Notes under the pieces: generated by a model
The model's input: the letters and a program-made list of their open reading frames with translations, nothing else
Database searches by the model: none
What the model was told of the DNA's origin: nothing
DNA from: Moesziomyces globuligerus
Lineage: Eukaryota; Basidiomycota; Ustilaginomycetes; Ustilaginales; Ustilaginaceae
NCBI GenBank assembly: GCA_030849465.1
Contig: JARVLF010000003.1
Span: 62,001 to 126,000 of the forward strand
Direction: 5' to 3'
DNA: 64,000 nt
Shown here: piece after piece, positions 19,346 to 29,550 of the stretch
How the letters are laid out: each line of letters starts with the position of its first letter
How positions within the stretch are numbered: position 1 is the first letter of the stretch
Made by a program: the position numbers and the translations under genes

Positions 19346-19978
19346 ATAGCTCCTCGTCACCATCCGTCCATATCTTATGTCTCGTTTCATATAGCAATAG
19401 CAATCGTTCGGAATACATTCATTCATCCAGCTCAAAATCCAGCATGCGCAGGTAGAGAAAACTCCTTCCCTTCCTCTGTCGCTCGTCGACACCACGCAGT
19501 CGCCTCCGTAACTTCGCTCGCTCATCATGCAGCACATGCGATGCAGCACATGCGATGCAGCACCGAACCTGCCTCACAGCTCCGCCCGGCCCCCTTTCCG
19601 CACCGACCCCGCTCGCCAACATCATCCGAGCCCTCGCTTTAAAAAACGCGATCATGCCAGGTTTTCGCACAAAGCGCGGCAGTCTCGATGCGCACGCCGG
19701 ACACTTCGACGGGAAGCAAAGCATGAGATTTCGCACGATGGCGGCGACGAAACTATTGTACAACGCAAAACAGAAACGAGGAAGCGGGAAACTCCAAACG
19801 AACCCTAAAAAAGACAAGGACCGGAACGATTTACCGTGGCAGAGGAAACGACCGATATGGAAGCGAGTGTGACCAAATGAGCAACAAGGATGAGGAGATG
19901 GAGGCAGGAACCAAGTGTGCGGATGGGCAAGATAAACCGGATACTGTCCACTTCGATACCGCTTCGGGCTGATCGGCC
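19346..19978. other. Intergenic between convergent dioxygenase and PAS genes
   Basis: About 0.6 kb holding the 3' UTRs of two convergent genes. A 10-bp direct duplication, GCAGCACATGCGATGCAGCA, lies near 19528-19560. The small frames here show no protein-like character. Confidence 0.55.
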
Positions 19979-22165
19979 TCAGCACGCGGCTACGTGCATG
20001 TCGGCCGCAGCGGGACCCGATCTTCTGCGCAGCGCAGACAATTCGTGGCGGAGCCTGCGGTTGGCGTTGTGCAGCTTCTGCATCTCGATGAGCCAGGATC
20101 CACTGTGGAAGCCGGTCAACTCCGAGAAGACGGTCGAGGCCGCATCGTTCGCCGTCATCACCGGCACCGTGGTGCCATTCGCGCGGAATGCAGAGCCGCT
20201 TAGCGAGCCGCTGCCGTCGTGCTGCTCTTGCTGCTCTCGCTCCGACGCTTTGCGCTTGGCTGGGACGCTCGACACCATCGACGAAGGAGACTTGGTCTGC
20301 ACCTCTTGCGCGGCCGTAAACTCCACCGACTGTGGCTGCTGCTGCACGTGCACAAAAGACACGGCATGCGAGCGACCGCTAGACGTCCATGGATACACGG
20401 TGAGCTTGACGGGCGCCTTCTGCAACGAGCCGGGGGCCTCATAGTGGTCCTGGACCGAGATGCAGCGGCCCGAACGGAGCGCATCCAGCAGATCCGATGA
20501 GCTGGTTACCATGGGCAGATCGCGCACGTGCCTGCCGAGTAGGTTGATATCTTCGATCCCCAAGATCTGCTGAATAGGACCCGTTGCGCCGAGGAATATG
20601 CCGTTGTGCGAGATCTTGAGCCACGCTGAGGGCTCGGCGCACAGCAGGTCTTGACGGACGTCGTTCCATGGCAGCATGGGAATCGGATGCGGTCGACCCG
20701 AGCACACGACCACCTTTCGGTGCTTGGGCGGATCGATCGAGACACGGCCGGTGGTCTCGATGAGGCTGAAGGTACCATCCTTGCAAACCATGCGCATGAT
20801 GAGGTCTACGCGGCGGTGCGCCTTGACTGCTGTGGTGTTCTCGCAGTCCGAGCCTTCGTCGTCGCCATTGGGTAGCGTGATTGCCTCCTTGAGCTCGCGT
20901 GAAAACGGCCCGATGTCAGCCGGGTGGCTGAAATCGACGAGCGGGCGGCCGATGATCTCCTCTGGGTGGAAGCCAAGGATGCGCTGCACCGAGGGCGACA
21001 TGTAGAGCACGGTGCCCTTGAGCGAAAGAACAAAGACGAGGTCGTGTGAGTTGGTGACAACGGCATCGCTCCACGTGTCTGCATTATCCATCGTGGCGGG
21101 CACGCCCACGCCGGTGGCACCCGGAGCAGTGGACTCCAGACCGCTGATGGAGGCGCGATGGTGTCGACGGGTCTTGATCAACGGCGTATTTGGAGCGTCG
21201 GGCGAGGAGCCGAGAGGCGGCAGGATGGGATCGGGAGCCGAGTTTTGGCGTCGACGACCGGGGGGAGATGCGCGAGAGGCATCAGGGCTCTTTTGCTGCG
21301 CGTGCGACTCTTCGGTGACAGAAGTGGTCGATTTTTCGATGTGGCTCAATCGACGGCGCTGCTGGATGGTGAGTCCCTTGGCTCGTCCAGGCACGGATGA
21401 TGCTGATTCGGAGCTCAAGGTGTCAGGACGACCAATGGCATCGACGTTGAGGACCGAACGGCTGAGGCTGGTAGCGAGCGATCGTGGACCTGGGTGACCG
21501 GCATTGAGGAGCGTGCTGGTCTTGACGAGGTCGGCGAGATGGTGGGCGTGGTCGGTAGCAATGTTGCTGTGGTAACCGGTGAGGGTGTTGTTGGGAATGT
21601 GAGGGGAGGGCTGGGAGTTGAGACTGGCAGGACTCAGCTGAGGAGTCGAGGCGACATCCTTGGTCGGCTCGGTGAGGTCCATCATGTCTTGGAGCGAGGG
21701 CATGGTGGCCGGGTGACTGCCAAGCGGATGCACCATATCGGCGTGAAGGCTTTGGGCGTCCGAGGGCGTCTGGGTACTGCCTGCAGAAAGGGCGGGAGGC
21801 ATAGATTGGGAGAAAGCCGAATACATGCTCGTCACGCTCGAAGGTGGGGCGGAAGCGTCCAGGCCGGAAGTGAGTGGCCACGCACTGTCTGCCTTTGCCG
21901 GATTGTTGCTGTCCTGGTAGAAGTTGGCAAGGCCCGGCGAGAGACCGAAGAAGGGCGCATTGTCGCTGAGCGAGCGACCCGTCGAGGCAGGCCAAGCGGG
22001 CGCCGCGTAGTTGTGTGCATCGTGTGCGTTGGTGTCTGCGGCTGCCTGGTCGGAGTAGTCGCCTTCAGGCAGGTCAGCCAAGAACGAGTTGAGCATCTTC
22101 TCAGTGTCGCCATCGAGCGGGCTCATGTCGGCCCAGTCGCTCTGCATGTTTGGCGTGTTGGACAT
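19979..22165 (-). CDS. White-collar-1-like PAS protein without LOV domain or zinc finger
   Basis: 728 aa from the ATG at 22165 (MSNTPNMQSDW); the frame is open further upstream but only from a non-ATG codon. The first 380 residues are Ser/Pro/His-rich and acidic, as in an activation region. Residues about 395-600 contain two PAS domains. The first, with DLVFVLSLKGTVLYMSPS, GFHPEEIIGRPL and HPADIGPFSRELKEA, closely resembles PAS-B of Neurospora WC-1. The second, starting AWLKISHNGIFLGATGPIQQIL, corresponds to PAS-C. The LOV motif GRNCRFLQ (flavin-binding Cys) is absent, as is any GATA-type zinc finger. The C-terminus has a basic stretch (AKRKASERE) and a helix with heptad-like leucines (IEMQKLHNANRRLRHELSAL). 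It is therefore likely a partner or scaffold in transcription rather than a photoreceptor; that is inference. It has an exceptionally long upstream region. Confidence 0.85.
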   Translation of the reverse strand: MSNTPNMQSDWADMSPLDGDTEKMLNSFLADLPEGDYSDQAAADTNAHDAHNYAAPAWPASTGRSLSDNAPFFGLSPGLANFYQDSNNPAKADSAWPLTSGLDASAPPSSVTSMYSAFSQSMPPALSAGSTQTPSDAQSLHADMVHPLGSHPATMPSLQDMMDLTEPTKDVASTPQLSPASLNSQPSPHIPNNTLTGYHSNIATDHAHHLADLVKTSTLLNAGHPGPRSLATSLSRSVLNVDAIGRPDTLSSESASSVPGRAKGLTIQQRRRLSHIEKSTTSVTEESHAQQKSPDASRASPPGRRRQNSAPDPILPPLGSSPDAPNTPLIKTRRHHRASISGLESTAPGATGVGVPATMDNADTWSDAVVTNSHDLVFVLSLKGTVLYMSPSVQRILGFHPEEIIGRPLVDFSHPADIGPFSRELKEAITLPNGDDEGSDCENTTAVKAHRRVDLIMRMVCKDGTFSLIETTGRVSIDPPKHRKVVVCSGRPHPIPMLPWNDVRQDLLCAEPSAWLKISHNGIFLGATGPIQQILGIEDINLLGRHVRDLPMVTSSSDLLDALRSGRCISVQDHYEAPGSLQKAPVKLTVYPWTSSGRSHAVSFVHVQQQPQSVEFTAAQEVQTKSPSSMVSSVPAKRKASEREQQEQHDGSGSLSGSAFRANGTTVPVMTANDAASTVFSELTGFHSGSWLIEMQKLHNANRRLRHELSALRRRSGPAAADMHVAAC

Positions 22166-24694
22166 TTGTAAAGTGTCGAAGATAGTTGGGAAAGATTGCA
22201 AGAGAAGCCGAAAGGGGCGAGTGGATCGTGTGCGGCAGAATGGTGCCAAGAGATCGGTCCACGTCGAGGGAGGTCGGGGGGCGGTTGTTGGCCTGAATAG
22301 AGGCAGCTGATTCCGCAGATGTACGAAGTTACGACCAAGTGAAAGACAAGGAGAGCTCAGACACTGAGCGGTTGTATGTTGTCGAAACGCAGAGTGCGAC
22401 TGCTGAGAGCTTTTCGATATTTGAGGGCGGACTGGATGGAGTCCTTATGATCTGAGCGGCCAAGGTGGTCTCGCTTCAATACGGGTCGAGAATGGTCGAC
22501 AATAAGATGTGTGATTTGTGAGATGAGTGGGAGATGGTGGTGTGGTAGGTAGGACAGAAAGGGGGCGGAAAGCTCGATAATATCGACTGGCAATGCGCAA
22601 GATTTGAGAACGTGTGTAGCGGTGGGCTGGAGGGCGTGCCAGAGCGAGTGCCAGAGGCGAGAGGGTGCAAGGGCTAGCCTCTAGCCTTGTGGGCGAGGAC
22701 AGCGCTGATGCCTTGGCAGAGGGCCCCAGGCAGTAAGAATAGTGTACGGTTTGCGGTGGCAGGAGAGCGGCGTGACCGAAAGATACGCACGGGCGGTGGG
22801 AGATGAGTGTCTTGGCAGAGGCGGAAGCGGAAGCGGAAGCGCGGGCGGGTGGCGTGCGGTGCAGACGGTTGACAGGCGGAGCACCCCAGGGTCTAACTCA
22901 GGGTGGCGGTTTTACGGGGGCCAAGCGAGACGTTGGGTGGCAAATTGCCAATTGCCTCTGCGGGAGCGAGGCGGGAGAGGCACTGTAGCGGTGTTTTCGG
23001 TGTGGGAGCGGCACCCTGGCTAGCTGCAGGCAACCGGCACGGAGATGCTTTGAGCCTGAGTGGCGGAGAAGCAAACCGGCCAAGCGAGGGAGGGAGAGAA
23101 AATCGCGAGCAAGCGCATCTCACCCGCGTCAGACCTCGCTGGAATGTGCGCCCGCTTAGCACCTAAGCTGCGCAGAAGCGGTGTGAAAATTTCGCGTTAG
23201 AAAAAGCAGCATTTTCAACCTGTTTTCTGCCGTCACGCTCTGGCTTGTTTGTCCAGGGCTGCATGGTCCCATCAAGTCGAAGACTTCTTGCAGCTCGCGT
23301 GCACCCAAAGCTCACTTACCGAGTGCCGACGTGTGTTGAGCCTCTTGCGCGCGCTCCTCGCCTCGTTCAAGGCTCGACCGAATCCTTCTCGACCGTTTCC
23401 AGGACGCAGCCGGCCCAGCTGGTACTGAAAGCTACTGTATGCGCGGCTTCGTGTTGACCCGCACATTTCGCAGGCCGACACATCCGAAGTGCTTAAAGGT
23501 ACAGTATCCTGTACGGTGACCTACAGTATTATATTGACACCGCTGATACAATGGGAAGAAAAACGGTGACGTACTCTAGCCGAGTGCGGACTAGTGGATG
23601 CAACGTGAATGCGACCGTGTACACATTCGAAGCACGCATCCATGCAGGCCAATGCCCTCGAAACGTACTGCACTGTAGCGCGCTCGCAGGCCAGAATTCG
23701 CCCCCGCGGCAATGCACAAGATTTCCTCTGCTCAGCCCTCCCGCTGCGGCTTTGACGCGGGGTTAAATTGGAACCTTCGGGTCGCCGGTTTTCTTCCCCT
23801 GGCCTCTCGTTGTCACGTCTGAGCGGGTCATCGTCGGGTCAGTCTCAACCCTGGCCCAGCTCGGACAAGCTCCGACAAAGGCAACACAGATCGTTCGGGC
23901 CAGTGGAGGGGGCATCTACACCGTCGGATCTGCAACTGCCGGAGGGGCGTGCTTCGTCAAAGCGCGAGTGTTCCACAACTTGGAGCCAAACACGCTCGAG
24001 TCCCTTGCATGTGCAAGAAGCTACTGTAGCTCACAGTACGCCTTCAGGCCCCTTCCATACAGCAAGTCAACTTGGCTCGGACGAAAGTCGGCAAATTGAC
24101 GTGCGCGCCCGCACCAGCGTGACCACGGGCCAGTTGACACGGAACATTCGCTCAGACCCGAGGGTCCAAAGTCACACCATGTCCACGGAAACTCTGGGCG
24201 CGACCTCGCCAGGCCCGTCCTTTGTTGCCACCCGCGCGTGCTGTCTAGCCGAGCCCGTGCCCAACACAATGAACGGAAGGGCGCGAGTATTTAATACTGT
24301 GATAGCGCATAACATCCAAACAAGCCCTAAAATCCAGGACGAGCTGTGGTGTGACGTCCACGCACCTCTCGGCGGTCCGGAGCGTCCCTGTGAAGCCGGC
24401 CGGCACTTCCGTTCAACCCCAAAACGTTGGTTCCCACGCCTCGCTCTGCTGCAGCTAGACCCGTGAGAACTCCTCGCTGTCGGTCGTCCGCGCTCAAGCC
24501 ACGCCTTAGCACGTTCTTAACACGTCCTCTCGGCCGCCGCTTCCACATATGAATACTATACACATTGCGGTCCATCACCGGTCTCTCTCGAGGCAGGTCC
24601 GTCGCGCTCAGCACCTGAACTCCTGCCTGACTTCGCGACCTCGCATTCAGGTGGAAATGAGTGAGAATTGCATTTTCATTTGGGCAGCACCACA
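22166..24694. promoter_or_regulatory. 2.5-kb non-coding region upstream of the PAS gene
   Basis: Lies between the PAS gene start and the SCC3 3' end, both on the minus strand, so nearly all of it is PAS-gene upstream DNA. The first 450 bp beyond the start are purine-rich on the plus strand (pyrimidine-rich on the coding strand), typical of fungal core promoters and leaders. Between 23.4 and 24.3 kb there are four exact TACTGTA/TACAGTA words (23433, 23500, 23522, 24022) and related partial sites, plus the palindrome AGTATTTAATACT at 24286-24298. A 232-codon frame at 23768-24466 has no ATG start and no protein-like pattern, and I do not call it. Confidence 0.7.
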
Positions 24695-27600
24695 TCACTT
24701 GCGCCTCATGCGCTTCGAGGCCCCTCGACCGCCAGCCGTACTCGTGCTGTCGTCTTGAGCGTCGTCCAGGTCCAGTCGCAGCGACCCAGCCTCGGACGCG
24801 GCCATCTCCACGTCCAGCTCGGCCGCGTCGCTGCCAGGCGCCTGTGCACTGCTCGCCACCTCGTGCTCGTCCATCTCGTTGTCACTCTCCTCGGCCTCCT
24901 CGGCCTCCTCAGCCTCCTCAGCCTCGGCCCGCTCGCGCTTCTGCGAGCTGCGCACGGGCGTCGGAAGCACCCGACTCCCGCGCGCAGGCAGCCCGTCGTC
25001 GTCCGCCGCTTCTTCGTCCGTCAGCTCCCCGCCGCTGTCCGTCAGCTCGCCCCTGGCTGCCGCTGCACCCTTGCGCGCCCCTGCACCGTTATCGCGCTTG
25101 CCCGACGCCGCCGCTGCTGGTGCAAAGAGCGCGCTCTTGGCCGCGATCTTGAGCAGACGCTTCTCGTACGAGCGGTGAGCATCCCAAGCCTTGGCCGCGG
25201 GCGGCACCTGCACGTTGGCAGCACGGTACGCACGGTCCATGGCGCTCTTGATCTTGACCGCATCCGTGGGCGTCGCCGTCATGAGCAGATTCGCCATGCC
25301 CTTGTACAGCGCCGGCATCTTCTGTCGCACCCGCTTGTCGCCGTTGCGATCCGCCGCCGCCACCTTCTGCGCAATGTGCTCGCTCGCCCGGCTGTGCAGC
25401 GAAATGAGACATCGCGCGTCGATCTTGCGCAGCGCCGTGAAGCCGGCGCCGCGCACCACCAACGCATTGGCCAGCTGTCGCGACAGCGATACGAAGCGCG
25501 CCTCACTCTCCGCATCGCCGCCGTCGAGGTACAGCTCAAATGCCTCGCGCAGCGAATCCCAGATGCAGCTCTCGACAATGACGGCGCGGTTGTAGCCGCC
25601 AAAGATCGCCTCCTCCTTGAGCACCTCCACCAGCGCCTTGCAGCACGAGTCGTAGATCGCACCCAGCCGTCCAAAGTGGACCAGCACCACCGTCGAGTAC
25701 TTGGCGTCGATCACGCCGACGCGGACCGCCGCGACGAAGGTGCTGATCACCGAGCAGAACGTGTGCTCCGCTTGCAGCTGCGCCTCGCCGGGGCGATCGC
25801 CATGTGCACTCGCTCCGTTGGCAGCCTTGGCGGCTGGTGCTGCCTTCTTGCTCTTCTTGCCCTTGCCACCGCGGATGCGCGAGGCCTTGGGCGTCTGCTC
25901 GGCGTCTTCCTCTACGTCGTCGTCTTGATCGTCTTGTTCACCATTGACTGCCTCTTCGTCGCTGCTTCCGTGCGCATTGTCGGCGTTGCCGTTGGCTTCG
26001 TTCTCGAGAACACCCGCCTTGTCGATGTATCGCTCGATCTCGGCCTTGATGAAGTGAGCGCAGTATTGCTGCAGGTCAGTGTGGCAGTGAAGGTTCAACG
26101 CTACGGGAAGCTGGGGCCCAGCACGCGTGCGAGCGGCGGGGTCCTCTTCCGCGTGCGTTGTCGATGCGTCGTCGCCCGTCCCCGCCAGAGGCGCCTGCTG
26201 CGGGATGGCGGCATACAGCATGTGGATGGTGGCGATCTTATCGAACGCCATGCGCTGCACGCCGATGCATGCCTGCGACTGCGTGCTGGCCACGAATTCT
26301 TCGAGCAGACTGAGCACGGGCGTGCGCTTGGCCAGCAGTGCCTCGGCCAGCGCCGCCTGCGAGCCTGCTTCGGGCAGAATCACCTGGCGTGTCTTCCACA
26401 TAATGTAGAGCGCGAGCGTGGCGATGGCGTCGCGGACCAGACTCTCCTCCTCCTGGTACGCCAGACGACCCCTGCCCGCGATGCCCAGCACGATCTCCCA
26501 GCCGCTCGTCGCCTGTCCGCCCTCGTCGTCCTCGAGTGCATCGCTTGTGTTGGCGACCTGGCTGACAAGATGGAGGCGGAGCATATTGGCGGCCAAGAGG
26601 TGCACTTCATCCTCGCTGAAGCCGGCCGTTTCGACGTCGCGGTCGCTGACCGTCTCGCGAAGCGCCGAGACGAGCGCCTCCTCCAGCGCTGACAGCTTGG
26701 TGCTGTTGATGTTGGACTGCGAGCTGGTGGTCACCATTTTTTGCAGTGTTTGAACGCCATGCTTGATCACCAGCGGCTCGACGTGGCGCTGGATCTGCGT
26801 CGAGACGTCATCCCACAGCGCCTCGAACGCGGTAGTTTCCTGAAGCTCGGTATACATCTCGAGATCCATGACCTGTGGGATGAGCATCAGGTCGGCAATT
26901 CGAGGGGCGTCGGTACGGTACTTGGCAAAGAGCTTGGGCATCGCGGCGATCGTTGCGCGGGAAACATCCTCCTTTGTGGTGTCTTCCGCATCGTCGTTCG
27001 CCTCGGCACCGGCAATGGTCTTGCGCAAAATGGCTACCAGCGCTTCCACGAGCACCGCCTCTTCTTCCGTGTCGAGGCGGTATACCGCGGGGGCAGCGTT
27101 CTCGGTGCCATTGCTCTTCTTGCGACCGGACCTGTCCGAGTGGTCAAGCAGAAGAAGATCCAAGAGCGCCTTCCAATGCTGCAGCTCATCGACAGCACCC
27201 CAGAGTGCCTCGACGGCCATGCCGACACGGCCCTCCTTGGCGCCGTCGATGACGGTGGCCAGATCTTCGACTGCATCCGACTCAGCTGCGCCACTGGCTG
27301 CGTCAAGACGATGGGCGTACTTGACAAGCAATTCGGCGAGGCACTTGAAGCGTAGCTTTGCCTGTTCATGTTCGAGCTCCTCGGCCTGCTTTCCCTTCTT
27401 CTTGGCGGCGGGAGAGAGGGAGCCCAGCTGACTGGCGCCGTCGCTTACCATTTCGTCGAGGATGTTGGCGAGGAAGCCGGCGACGGCTGTGCGGATGGAG
27501 GGCTCGACGTCGAAGATGTGGGTGGCGAGCAGATCGCGCTGCTCGTCATCGAGGAGGTCGTGCTTGTCGATGACGACGAGCACATTGATGGTGGCGATGC

Positions 27601-28948
27601 GCACGCCGAGCTCGACGTCGCCCGTGGCCATCTGCACGAGACGCGCCTTGAACATCTCGGTAAAGTGGCGGACAGAAGTGACAAAGTTGGCGCCGGTGTA
27701 GAGGCCGGTCATGGCCTGGACGGCAGCCATGCGGACGCTCGCGTCGACGTCGGACAGCACCCAGCCGATGTAGCGAAAGTAGGAGCTCTGGAGATACTGC
27801 GTCGGATGCTTCTTCATCCACGCGCCCAGCGCACCGACACACTCGGAGCGAATGCCCGCATCAAAGTCGCGGAATCGGTGAACAAAGACCGAGTTGATGA
27901 ACTCGTTGATGTACTCCTCGAGACGTGCCTTGAGCTTGCGCGACTCGATCAGTTTGGACTCGAGGTCCTTGAGGCGGCTCTTGTCCGTGCGCGCCTTTTT
28001 CTTCTCAGCGTCGCGCTGCTTGGTGGCGGTGGTGAGGTCCTTGTTAGCCTGAGCGCCGACCTCGTTGAGCGCCGAGATGGTCCAGAGCGCCACGACGGTG
28101 GCGGTGTGGCGGAAGGATCGGAGCGAGGACGAAGACATGGCGGAGACCCAGGCCTGGTAGGGCTCCATGAAGCCGTCCGAGGTGAGGATCTCGGCATCGT
28201 AGGCGCTCATGACGAGGCGGTGGAGGAAGTCGTGGAGGGACCTGCGGAAGGACTTGAAGGTCTTGCTGCGGGAGACGATGGGATAAGAGGGGATGGGCTG
28301 CTTTTTGAACGCCTCCTGGAGCTCTTCGAGGTTGTCGACGACGTTGTCGATGTCGATGACCTGGTTCTCGTCCACACTGCCGTTGCAGCCGCAGGCGCGA
28401 ATGATGAAGTTGACGAGGTCGGCGAGGGCGCCAGCTTCGCGGCTGGAGAAGTCGACCACCCAGTCCTCGGCGATGGATTGCAGCGCAGCGTTTGGATCCT
28501 TGACGGCGACAAAGATGTCGTTGTCGTCGTTGATGGGGAGTTCGTCCCTGCTGGCGGCTGTGCGGGATCGAGCGGGCGTGGCATTCGAGGTGCCAGCGCG
28601 TGGACGAGACGGTCCGGAGCGCTTGGAAGTCGAGCGGGGCGTCTTAGTGCCAGCCTGCTTTCGGGCGCGTGGCGTGGTGTTGGTTGACTTCGTTCGCGGC
28701 GCTCCTCCTGTCGAGCGACGCGGAGCCTTCTTCTTTCGACTGGAGCCGAAGTCGCCGTCGTTTTCGTCGTCGTCCTCTTCGATCTCCTCTTCTGAGGGCT
28801 CGGACTCCGCCTCGCTATTCTCTCCCTCGGAAGATGGCTCGGTCAAGGATCCATCGGACTCGTCTGCGCCGTTGGAAGCCTCGCGGGGTGTGGTGGGGGT
28901 CGCGACGGCACGGGTGGCCGCAGCCCTCCTGGGTCCGGAGCGCGCCAT
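24695..28948 (-). CDS. SCC3: Cohesin subunit SCC3 / STAG (Psc3) protein
   Basis: 1,417 aa from ATG 28948 (MARSGPRRAAATRAV); the frame continues 89 codons upstream, but that part is not protein-like and this ATG opens the basic, Ser/Thr-rich N-tail usual in the family. Scc3/SA binds the kleisin subunit and DNA in the cohesin ring and serves as platform for Pds5/Wapl and the loader. Residues about 215-330 are the STAG domain (SFRRSLHDFLHRLV, FRHTATVVALWT). The stromalin conserved region follows at about 350-430 (FINSVFVHRFRD, IRSECVGALGAWM, YLQSSYFRYIGWVLSD, VRMAAVQAM). The rest is alpha-helical HEAT-like repeat. The last 130 residues are acidic, Ser-rich and disordered, ending in a basic KRMRRK that could act in nuclear import. 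No intron is needed. It is divergent from the DHHC gene. Confidence 0.95.
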   Translation of the reverse strand: MARSGPRRAAATRAVATPTTPREASNGADESDGSLTEPSSEGENSEAESEPSEEEIEEDDDENDGDFGSSRKKKAPRRSTGGAPRTKSTNTTPRARKQAGTKTPRSTSKRSGPSRPRAGTSNATPARSRTAASRDELPINDDNDIFVAVKDPNAALQSIAEDWVVDFSSREAGALADLVNFIIRACGCNGSVDENQVIDIDNVVDNLEELQEAFKKQPIPSYPIVSRSKTFKSFRRSLHDFLHRLVMSAYDAEILTSDGFMEPYQAWVSAMSSSSLRSFRHTATVVALWTISALNEVGAQANKDLTTATKQRDAEKKKARTDKSRLKDLESKLIESRKLKARLEEYINEFINSVFVHRFRDFDAGIRSECVGALGAWMKKHPTQYLQSSYFRYIGWVLSDVDASVRMAAVQAMTGLYTGANFVTSVRHFTEMFKARLVQMATGDVELGVRIATINVLVVIDKHDLLDDEQRDLLATHIFDVEPSIRTAVAGFLANILDEMVSDGASQLGSLSPAAKKKGKQAEELEHEQAKLRFKCLAELLVKYAHRLDAASGAAESDAVEDLATVIDGAKEGRVGMAVEALWGAVDELQHWKALLDLLLLDHSDRSGRKKSNGTENAAPAVYRLDTEEEAVLVEALVAILRKTIAGAEANDDAEDTTKEDVSRATIAAMPKLFAKYRTDAPRIADLMLIPQVMDLEMYTELQETTAFEALWDDVSTQIQRHVEPLVIKHGVQTLQKMVTTSSQSNINSTKLSALEEALVSALRETVSDRDVETAGFSEDEVHLLAANMLRLHLVSQVANTSDALEDDEGGQATSGWEIVLGIAGRGRLAYQEEESLVRDAIATLALYIMWKTRQVILPEAGSQAALAEALLAKRTPVLSLLEEFVASTQSQACIGVQRMAFDKIATIHMLYAAIPQQAPLAGTGDDASTTHAEEDPAARTRAGPQLPVALNLHCHTDLQQYCAHFIKAEIERYIDKAGVLENEANGNADNAHGSSDEEAVNGEQDDQDDDVEEDAEQTPKASRIRGGKGKKSKKAAPAAKAANGASAHGDRPGEAQLQAEHTFCSVISTFVAAVRVGVIDAKYSTVVLVHFGRLGAIYDSCCKALVEVLKEEAIFGGYNRAVIVESCIWDSLREAFELYLDGGDAESEARFVSLSRQLANALVVRGAGFTALRKIDARCLISLHSRASEHIAQKVAAADRNGDKRVRQKMPALYKGMANLLMTATPTDAVKIKSAMDRAYRAANVQVPPAAKAWDAHRSYEKRLLKIAAKSALFAPAAAASGKRDNGAGARKGAAAARGELTDSGGELTDEEAADDDGLPARGSRVLPTPVRSSQKRERAEAEEAEEAEEAEESDNEMDEHEVASSAQAPGSDAAELDVEMAASEAGSLRLDLDDAQDDSTSTAGGRGASKRMRRK

Positions 28949-29550
28949 GAGTGCTGATGTGCGGGTTTGCAAAGAGGTCGCGCGGCCTGAAAGACTGTGA
29001 ATGATGTTGGTCGCGGACGGTCTCAGCTGCCGAAGGGAAAGCTTCGGGCGACCGTACGGGTATGATGGATCGGTTGCGGGTATGTATGCGCGTAAGCGAT
29101 CTGCGGTGACGTTGGAAAGCGTAAGGACAGGTGGTGCCTGTGAGGGAAGGATCGCGACCGTTGGCTTGGTTGCTCTCAAGGGCAGCGTATAGGGCGGATG
29201 ACGGAAGCTGAGCATGCGGAGCGCGTGGAGCTGCTTGCAAACTGGCGAGTGTGCGTGCGTTGCAGCCGCGTCGCGGTCGGGTGCAGAATTGACACTTTTC
29301 GGCCCAGCCTCGCGCCGTCGCTTGGAGCTGAGTCTTCGGGGCGCGCGTGCTGCAACTGGCGGCGCTCAGTGTGAGCTTACGCCTAATCGTTGGTCTCACT
29401 TTTCGCGACGCGCTCGCGTCGCAGCGGGACAGGCCCGATTCTGCGCGAGATCGGCTCCACTTTTCACAACCGAACGTTGCTGCACGGACATGGACCCTGG
29501 AACCTCGCCTCGGCCTTGCGACATCCAGCGTCGTTCGGGCGACTTCCGAC
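28949..29550. promoter_or_regulatory. Bidirectional promoter region, SCC3 / DHHC gene
   Basis: 0.6 kb between two divergently facing start codons, so both promoters and 5' leaders lie here. I see no named regulatory motif, RNA gene or repeat. Confidence 0.55.

Noticed and set aside
23768..24466. 232-codon plus-strand frame in the PAS upstream region
   Set aside because: No ATG start, Ser/Thr-rich composition without domain or coiled-coil pattern, and it covers TACTGTA sites.
24668..26692. 674-codon open frame on the plus strand inside SCC3
   Set aside because: Antisense shadow: the minus strand encodes clear STAG-family protein, and strong GC bias at third positions removes antisense stops. 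The encoded sequence is Arg/His/Leu-rich and patternless.
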